Source: Faecalicoccus sp.
GTDB lineage: Bacteria > Bacillota_I > Bacilli_A > Erysipelotrichales > Erysipelotrichaceae
Assembly: GCA_017941505.1 (NCBI GenBank)
Contig: JAGAWH010000152.1
Coordinates: 1-26,000 of the forward strand
Direction of reading: 5' to 3'
DNA: 26,000 nt
Part shown: positions 21,359 through 26,000 of the stretch, piece by piece
How the letters are laid out: each line of letters opens with the position of its first letter
Numbering within the stretch: the stretch's first letter is position 1
Translations under genes and position numbers: made by a program
The notes under the pieces: model-generated
The model's input: only the letters and a program-made list of their open reading frames with translations
What the model was told of the DNA's origin: nothing
Database searches by the model: none

Positions 21359-22339
21359 ATGTTTAAAAAATGGATCGTATTTATAATAAGCTTTCTTTTG
21401 GTGATAAGCGGCTGTAGTTCATCTCCAAAAGAAACAGAATCGACTTCCAGCCAATTGTCTTTCCGCTTTGCGACAAAGGAAGAAGGGCAGGAATTGATGC
21501 TCGGAAATGAAGAGTATTATGCAGGTTTCAGCCAGAATGATTTGGATTATAAATTCCAGAAAGTAAATGCCGATATGGAGGAATATCAGGCATTTGCCAA
21601 AGAGCAGGTACTCGAATTTACCGAAGAAGAAAAAACATATTTAGAAGGCTGTTTTGAACATATGGAACTGATATTGGAAGAAAATGGATATACACTTCCT
21701 TCGCTTGATCAAATCATCTTAATCAAAACAACCATGGAAGAGGAAAACGGAGTGGCAGGGTATACACATGGAACCCAGATTTATATTAATGCGGAAATAA
21801 TTGATACATGTATGCATACAAATAATGTCTACATGTATGAATTTCTAGGACATGAATTGTTCCACTGTCTGACAAGATGTAATCCGGATTTTAGAGCCGA
21901 TATGTATAAACTCATTCATTTTACGGTGGTAGATCATGATTATGAGCTGCCTCCAAGTGTATTTGAATATCATATTTCCAATCCGGATGTAGAACATCAT
22001 AATTCCTATGCCACATTCCGTATTAACGGCGAAGATATTGACTGCTTCACGGATTTTGTGACCACAAAACATTTTGAAAAAGCGGGTGATCAATTCTTTG
22101 ATGTGGCGACAACGGCCTTAGTTCCGATTGATGGAAGCGATATTTACTATACGCCGGAACAGGCCGAAAACTTTGATGAAGTTTTTGGAAAGAATACGGA
22201 TTATGTGGTTGATCCGGAAGAGTGCATGGCAGATAACTTTTCCTATGCCTTAAACTATGGTATGAAAGGTTCGAAAGGGGAAGGATATCCAAATCCGGAA
22301 ATTATTGAAGGAATCATCGACTATTTAAAGAAGGAATAA
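21359..22339 (+). CDS. Lipoprotein with HExxH zinc-metallopeptidase motif
   Basis: A 326-residue exported lipoprotein. The signal ends VISGC (Cys19), and a Ser/Thr/Glu-rich linker follows. A zinc motif HExxH is present as HELFH (165-169) in FLGHELFHCLTR, with DPEECMADNF at 285-294 giving a plausible third ligand, Glu288, in an ExxAD context as in gluzincin-type peptidases. THGTQIYIN (137-144) looks like the edge strand of the active site. I do not recognise a named family. ATG 21359 is chosen for GGAGG at 21349-21353; the upstream in-frame ATG at 21257 lies in the hydrolase gene. It is probably tethered outside the cell, where it could cut peptides or remodel envelope proteins. It forms a unit with the beta-propeller lipoprotein. 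Confidence 0.8.
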   Translation: MFKKWIVFIISFLLVISGCSSSPKETESTSSQLSFRFATKEEGQELMLGNEEYYAGFSQNDLDYKFQKVNADMEEYQAFAKEQVLEFTEEEKTYLEGCFEHMELILEENGYTLPSLDQIILIKTTMEEENGVAGYTHGTQIYINAEIIDTCMHTNNVYMYEFLGHELFHCLTRCNPDFRADMYKLIHFTVVDHDYELPPSVFEYHISNPDVEHHNSYATFRINGEDIDCFTDFVTTKHFEKAGDQFFDVATTALVPIDGSDIYYTPEQAENFDEVFGKNTDYVVDPEECMADNFSYALNYGMKGSKGEGYPNPEIIEGIIDYLKKE

Positions 22340-22342
22340 TAT

Positions 22343-23215
22343 ATGAATAAATGGAATAAAGGAATATTGGCGCTTGCCCTGATGTTGGCAGGCTGCTCAA
22401 AAAGTACAGAACCTTCAAAAGATACAGAGCCTAAATTTACCTATACGCTAAATTCGGTACAGAAAGTAGATGGTCGTCAGGGAATCTGCGTAGAAGGAGA
22501 TACCTATTGGGTAAGTGGGTCTACCACTTTATCCAAGTATGATAAAGATTGGAACAGGATTAACCAGAATATCGATCCTTTTAAAGGATATGAGTTAGAG
22601 GTGAACCATATCGGAGATATCGATGTCTACAATAATGAGTTATATCTTGGTGTAGAGTATTTTATGGATGGTGAAGGGAAAAACATCCAGGTAGCGGTAT
22701 ATGATGGAGATACCCTGGAATTAAAGCGTGTCTTCCCATTTAGTCCGGATACCGGTCAGCTGGAGTGCTCCGGTATTGCGGTCGATCCCGATTCAAGAAC
22801 AGTCTATATGACCTCCTGGATTGATGATGAATCGAGCAGCTACTTATATAAGTATGATTTAGATACCGGTGATTTTAAGGGTAAATTGAAAATGGACCCG
22901 GTTCCCGAATGGCTGCAGGGAATTGCGTATCATGATGGATATCTTTATGTCACAGCTGATGATGGCATAGCTGATGATGATGCCCCTGACCACTTATATC
23001 GTATTGATCCGGATACCGGTTCTATGGTTTTAGAGAAGACATTTGATGATGTGATCAAACAGGGTGAGATTGAAGGATTGAATTACGATACAAAACGCAA
23101 TCAATTCTTATTGTTGTATAACAGAGGTGCCCGCATTGTACTTGGTATGCCAAAGGGCTTCTATGATGGATATACCGAAGAAATCCATGAAGTATTTATT
23201 TATGATTTGAAGTAA
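22343..23215 (+). CDS. Lipoprotein with beta-propeller (SMP-30/NHL-like) repeats
   Basis: A 290-residue exported lipoprotein. A short signal ends LAGC (Cys18) and a Ser/Thr/Lys linker follows. The rest shows repeated propeller-like strands with DxDxxTG-type turns: YDGDTLELKRVF, GIAVDPDSRTVYM, YKYDLDTGDFKGK, GIAYHDGYLYVTADDG, YRIDPDTGSM. Around six blades are plausible. No catalytic residues can be assigned, so it may bind a ligand or serve as scaffold for the HExxH lipoprotein encoded three bases upstream. An AAGGA ribosome site at 22334-22338 ends the preceding gene, so the two are cotranscribed. A terminator closes the unit. The propeller call is from repeat pattern only. Confidence 0.8.
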   Translation: MNKWNKGILALALMLAGCSKSTEPSKDTEPKFTYTLNSVQKVDGRQGICVEGDTYWVSGSTTLSKYDKDWNRINQNIDPFKGYELEVNHIGDIDVYNNELYLGVEYFMDGEGKNIQVAVYDGDTLELKRVFPFSPDTGQLECSGIAVDPDSRTVYMTSWIDDESSSYLYKYDLDTGDFKGKLKMDPVPEWLQGIAYHDGYLYVTADDGIADDDAPDHLYRIDPDTGSMVLEKTFDDVIKQGEIEGLNYDTKRNQFLLLYNRGARIVLGMPKGFYDGYTEEIHEVFIYDLK

Positions 23216-23221
23216 CCATAA

Positions 23222-23251
23222 GATCCTTTGTTCAAAACAAGGGATTTTTTT
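23222..23251 (+). terminator. Intrinsic terminator after the propeller lipoprotein
   Basis: Stem ATCCTTTGTT/AACAAGGGAT (23223-23232 with 23236-23245, one G/T pair), loop CAA, run of seven T from 23245. Confidence 0.9.
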
Positions 23252-23260
23252 CGATTTTAC

Positions 23261-23291
23261 TTGCATATGACGTTACGTAATAAGCTAAATT
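23261..23291 (+). promoter_or_regulatory. MerR-type promoter with 19-base spacer
   Basis: TTGCAT (23261-23266), 19-base spacer and TAAATT (23286-23291). The spacer contains the palindrome TTACGTAA (23273-23280), at its centre. A 19-base spacer with a central dyad is the classical MerR-activated layout. The start would fall about 16 bases before the GTG at 23314. It implies that the MerR protein controls its own operon. Confidence 0.7.
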
Positions 23292-23313
23292 GACATCAAG
23301 GAGGTGAAATGCT

Positions 23314-24048
23314 GTGTCGAAATATACGACAGGGGAATTGGCAAAGCTATGCGGAACCACAGTCCGGACGGTTCAATATTATGATTCCCGAGGTATTCTG
23401 GTACCTTCCGAGCTTTCCGAAGGAGGAAGACGTCTTTATTCTGAAAGCGACCTGCAGAAAATGAAAATTATCTGTTTTCTGAAAGATCTGGGATTACCTT
23501 TAAAAGCGATTTCACAGATTCTAAGTGAAGAGAATCCCGGTGAAGTTATCCTTCTTTTGATGGAGCAGCAGAAAAAGAACCTACAGGAAGAAATCGAGCA
23601 GCGAAATAAGCAGGTTGAACAGATTGATTCCTTATTAAAGGAGCTTAAGAAAACAGATTCCATTTCATTAGAATCAATCGGCGATGCAGCATATACCATG
23701 TCAAATAAAGAGAAGCTTAAAGAAATACGCACGAATATGTTGATTGTCAGTCTCCCAATAACCGTTCTTCAATGGATTGGATTGTACTATGGATTCTTTA
23801 AAGGCGTATGGTGGATTCTAGCCGTGTGGCTGGTCGTATTCATACCTTATGGAATTTTAATTTCTAAATACTATTTCAAAAGAGTTGCGTATTTATGTCC
23901 CGATTGTCATACTATTTTTAAACCGACATTTACGCAGGAATTGTTTGCCACACATACACCGGCAGCCCGCAAATTAACGTGTACGCATTGCGGATATCAT
24001 GGGTATTGTATAGAAGTACCGATTGAGGAGGTTAATGAAAATGCCTGA
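23314..24048 (+). CDS. Membrane-anchored MerR-family regulator with C-terminal zinc ribbon
   Basis: A 244-residue regulator. Residues 1-70 are a MerR winged helix-turn-helix (TTGELAKLCGTTVRTVQYYD, GRRLY). A coiled coil runs about 80-112 (QQKKNLQEEIEQRNKQVEQI). Two transmembrane helices are clear (about 141-161 and 165-184), joined by a tight turn. The C-terminal part has two cysteine pairs, C195-x2-C198 and C223-x2-C226, with extra His199, His227-area and Cys232, fitting a zinc ribbon. MerR dimerises through its coiled coil, and the DNA-binding part would be held at the inner face of the membrane. GTG 23314 has AAGGAGGTG at 23298-23306. It overlaps the CPBP gene by eight bases, a tight partnership. 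Confidence 0.9.
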   Translation: MSKYTTGELAKLCGTTVRTVQYYDSRGILVPSELSEGGRRLYSESDLQKMKIICFLKDLGLPLKAISQILSEENPGEVILLLMEQQKKNLQEEIEQRNKQVEQIDSLLKELKKTDSISLESIGDAAYTMSNKEKLKEIRTNMLIVSLPITVLQWIGLYYGFFKGVWWILAVWLVVFIPYGILISKYYFKRVAYLCPDCHTIFKPTFTQELFATHTPAARKLTCTHCGYHGYCIEVPIEEVNENA

Positions 24049-24907
24049 TTCAAAACAATTTAAAAAATATATGATTTTCTGTTTTTCTATTTCATGGGTC
24101 CTGCAGGCTATTGCTTCGTATTTCGCATGGAATAGATCTTTACAGATCTATCGGGGAGTGATTTCTGTTTCTATGTTTGTACCATTACTGAGTGTATATC
24201 TAAGCGGATATCCTCTATCTTCAATCGGATGGTCTCCATCCCTCAAGGGGAATGTAAAGAAGTATCTTGTCGCATGGTTTGTCCCGGCGCTCTTATCAAT
24301 ACTTGGAGCTGCTGCCTTTTTCCTGATCTTTCCAAGATTTTTTGATACCAGCGGAGCGTACATCTCTGCCCAGGCCGGAGTGGATATCATGGAACAGCTT
24401 GCATCTCAGGGCGTGTCCTTTACGATGTATATTTTGATCAGTGTTATTTCCAGCATCACCTATGCACCGCTATTCAATATGTTTTTAGCGGTAGGTGAAG
24501 AAGCTGGATGGCGAGGCTTCTTATATCCGTATCTGAAATCCAAATACGGCATCAAAAAGGGAAGAATTTTAGGCGGTATCATATGGGGCATATGGCATTG
24601 GCCTTTAATTGGACTTGCAGGATATGAGTATGGCTTGAATTATATCGGTTTTCCGATTACCGGCATGTTGACATTTTGTATCATTACTATTTCTTTCGGT
24701 ATCTTATGTGACTGGTTCTATGATGCGACCAAATCCATATGGGCACCTTCTTTATGCCATGGAGCAATCAATGCCAGTGGTGCCATCGGTTTAATGTATT
24801 GTGCAACGGATATTGGATCTTATATATTACTGGGACCGGCAGCTGTGGGACTCATCGGTGGCATCGGATTTATTCTTGCCGCCATATGGATTACAGTTAA
24901 GTCTTAA
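24041..24907 (+). CDS. CPBP-family intramembrane glutamic endopeptidase
   Basis: A 288-residue multispanning membrane protease of the CPBP (Abi/CAAX-like) family with all motifs: EExxxR as Glu153, Glu154 and Arg158 (VGEEAGWRGF), WGIWHWPL with His186, and HxxxN as His240 and Asn244 (LCHGAINASG). All four catalytic motifs are intact, unlike the remnant at 84-488. About eight hydrophobic helices are visible. ATG 24041 is chosen with GAGGAGG at 24025-24031 inside the MerR gene; the in-frame TTG at 24023 is too close to the ribosome site. The eight-base overlap and shared MerR-type promoter make it the obvious partner of the membrane-bound MerR protein. A substrate is not shown; the MerR protein itself is a candidate. 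Confidence 0.92.
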   Translation: MPDSKQFKKYMIFCFSISWVLQAIASYFAWNRSLQIYRGVISVSMFVPLLSVYLSGYPLSSIGWSPSLKGNVKKYLVAWFVPALLSILGAAAFFLIFPRFFDTSGAYISAQAGVDIMEQLASQGVSFTMYILISVISSITYAPLFNMFLAVGEEAGWRGFLYPYLKSKYGIKKGRILGGIIWGIWHWPLIGLAGYEYGLNYIGFPITGMLTFCIITISFGILCDWFYDATKSIWAPSLCHGAINASGAIGLMYCATDIGSYILLGPAAVGLIGGIGFILAAIWITVKS

Positions 24908-24935
24908 GGGAAGTGTTTTGTCACTTCCTTTTTTT
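24906..24935 (+). terminator. Intrinsic terminator after the CPBP gene
   Basis: Stem GGAAGTG/CACTTCC (24909-24915 with 24922-24928), extended by AA and a G/T pair, loop of six, run of seven T. A TATAAT follows at 24955-24960, the likely -10 of the next gene. Confidence 0.9.
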
Positions 24936-24954
24936 AGTTTGCTTAAGAAAGGTT

Positions 24955-24960
24955 TATAAT
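24955..24960 (+). promoter_or_regulatory. -10 element of the metallo-hydrolase gene
   Basis: TATAAT, 22 bases before the ATG at 24982. No convincing -35 lies at the right spacing. Confidence 0.5.
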
Positions 24961-24981
24961 TAAAACAGGAGGATATACAAT

Positions 24982-25857
24982 ATGCAACTTGAAACATCTT
25001 TAATTGTACCTAGTGTAAAATTGCGATATTTTGCCTTTAACTGCTTAGAAATAAAGCTTCCTGATGACAAGACACTTGTGATTGATCCGTGTTTGAATAA
25101 GACCGGTACTTTTAGCTGTGGTTATGATGTGCATGATTTAGAAGGCTGTGATTATGTATTGGTGAATCATTCCCATGGGGATCATGTAGATTCGCTGGGT
25201 GAGATTTATGATGCGTTTCATCCCTTGATATTAGCGCATGCGCATACTGCACAGGATCTTGCCACGTTTTATGATATTCCATATATTAAGATGGTTCCCT
25301 TCACCCATGGAGATGAATTTTTGTTTGATAGTTTCCAGGTAAAGGTAGTAAGAGGTCGTCATAATACCACTCCTGCTTTTCTGGTTCGCCCATCCGGCCG
25401 CGTAGATGAGATTGCTGAAAAGGTGTGGGATTTACACTTTGATGATCCTTTGGAAGAGCGTCTTTCGAATGCCGGTTCAATGTATAACAGTAACTTTTTG
25501 ATTACCTTGTCCAATAATGTACGTATTGGTTTCTGTGCCGGAAATCCCGGCATGACAGAGCCTGAGGATGCTAATCTTTGGAGACGGCTTCGTCCGGATA
25601 TTATCTTTGCTCAGCGTGCGAAATGGAGTGAGGCGGATTATGCCGAAAAGATGAGCAATGTATTATCTGTTACAGGAGCAAGAATTATGGTTCCAATTCA
25701 TATTGAAGATGCTTATAAAGGTGAATATGATCCCGCAAAGTATGTTTCCGATATCAATAAGGTATGTGAAGAAAAAGGCCTTCTCGGTCGTGCTATGTTT
25801 CTGGAAAGGGCAAAGTGGTATCAATTTACAACAGGTGTTTCCCTTTTAGAAAAGTAA
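24982..25857 (+). CDS. UlaG-like metallo-beta-lactamase-fold hydrolase
   Basis: A 291-residue cytoplasmic MBL-fold protein. The metal motif is NHSHGDHVDS (HxHxDH), and further ligand positions are in GRHNTTPA (His), GFCAGNPG and PIHIED (late His). The start KLRYFAFNCLEIKLPDDKTLVIDP is typical of the UlaG/L-ascorbate-6-phosphate-lactonase-like group. No ascorbate transport genes are near, so the ascorbate role is not claimed. It differs from the fusion at 10675, lacking rubredoxin and having a different metal-loop style. The start has AGGAGG at 24967-24972. It ends 143 bases before the right edge, and no hairpin with T-run follows, unlike every other unit here. Confidence 0.88.
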   Translation: MQLETSLIVPSVKLRYFAFNCLEIKLPDDKTLVIDPCLNKTGTFSCGYDVHDLEGCDYVLVNHSHGDHVDSLGEIYDAFHPLILAHAHTAQDLATFYDIPYIKMVPFTHGDEFLFDSFQVKVVRGRHNTTPAFLVRPSGRVDEIAEKVWDLHFDDPLEERLSNAGSMYNSNFLITLSNNVRIGFCAGNPGMTEPEDANLWRRLRPDIIFAQRAKWSEADYAEKMSNVLSVTGARIMVPIHIEDAYKGEYDPAKYVSDINKVCEEKGLLGRAMFLERAKWYQFTTGVSLLEK

Positions 25858-26000
25858 AGTTAGTAATTACGCATGAACGATAAATGCTGATAGGTAAGGG
25901 AGAACATTAAAAAGTGTCGTTAAATTCAAACGGCGGTAAGGAAAAATGAAAACATCGACAAAACAGGTCAAACTGTCTGTCAGGACAGACTGACCCCATG
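25858..26000. other. Non-coding right edge with inverted repeats, possible structured RNA or element end
   Basis: No gene recognised. Two inverted-repeat structures are visible: TGTCG/CGACA at 25915-25919 with 25956-25960, and GTCTGTC-AG-GACAGAC at 25975-25990, flanked by GGTCA/TGACC (25966-25970 with 25991-25995). A 15-codon frame opens at 25946 behind AAGGAAAA and stops at 25993. No transcription terminator follows the upstream hydrolase. The start of a mobile element or of a structured RNA (for example a group II intron 5' region) is possible but unproven. Confidence 0.35.

Noticed and set aside
23309..23340. ATG at 23309 as start of the MerR gene
   Set aside because: It is out of frame with the MerR coding sequence; the in-frame GTG at 23314 has a strong ribosome site at proper spacing.
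25946..25993. 15-codon peptide frame behind an AAGGAAAA site
   Set aside because: Too short for support, and most of it lies inside inverted-repeat structures; kept only as part of the edge feature.

Overview
The window reads as chromosomal DNA of a low-GC, Gram-positive, probably strictly anaerobic Bacillota. The gene style suggests an Erysipelotrichia- or Clostridia-like gut organism, but no taxon marker is present and this is inference. Support: Sec/lipobox lipoproteins, strong AAGGAGG ribosome sites, very short intergenic gaps, and many oxygen-sensitive redox proteins (iron-sulfur flavoproteins, rubredoxin, a superoxide-reductase-like domain, a large Fe-S/FAD oxidoreductase). No rRNA, tRNA, CRISPR array or transposase gene was found. 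No gene-free stretch exceeds about 215 bases.

Layout. 1-488: remnants of two head-to-head genes (an SDR on minus, a CPBP protease on plus), both missing their 5' ends. 554-1225: XRE regulator fused to a desulfoferrodoxin-like domain. 1241-5026: a LysR regulator divergent from a 930-residue Fe-S/FAD/NAD(P) oxidoreductase. 5159-9140: five-gene operon with a secreted alpha/beta hydrolase, an iron-sulfur flavoprotein, a lipoprotein flavodoxin and two lipoprotein esterases. 9355-11616: FMN-binding PPOX-like protein, mini winged-helix protein, second iron-sulfur flavoprotein and a metallo-beta-lactamase/rubredoxin fusion. 11760-13455: MATE transporter, then a DUF6440 protein. 13512-15615: tandem GNAT, DUF3990 (ADP-ribosyltransferase-like) and HD hydrolase. 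15631-20372: a second LysR divergent from two aldo/keto reductases, a RibD/DHFR-like reductase, a CMD-family protein and two flavin reductases. 20421-21299: cytoplasmic paralogue of the secreted hydrolase. 21359-23215: lipoprotein HExxH peptidase and lipoprotein beta-propeller. 23314-24907: membrane-anchored MerR with a C-terminal zinc ribbon, overlapping a complete CPBP intramembrane protease. 24982-25857: UlaG-like metallo-hydrolase. 25858-26000: non-coding, inverted-repeat-rich edge.

How it may fit together. Most of the window looks like a carbonyl/electrophile/flavin redox and detoxification region under LysR control. Three LysR-type dyads (centres near 2146, 5076 and 16483) share a TATGC half-site and each lies 51-52 bases upstream of a -10 hexamer, about -63/-64 from the expected transcription start. 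The sites at 5067 and 16474 match at 14 of 18 positions, suggesting that the second LysR controls both the secreted-esterase operon and the aldo/keto reductase operon. The most novel candidate system is the MerR-transmembrane-zinc-ribbon regulator paired with a CPBP protease, which would suit regulated intramembrane proteolysis. The GNAT/DUF3990/HD operon is the other system worth testing.
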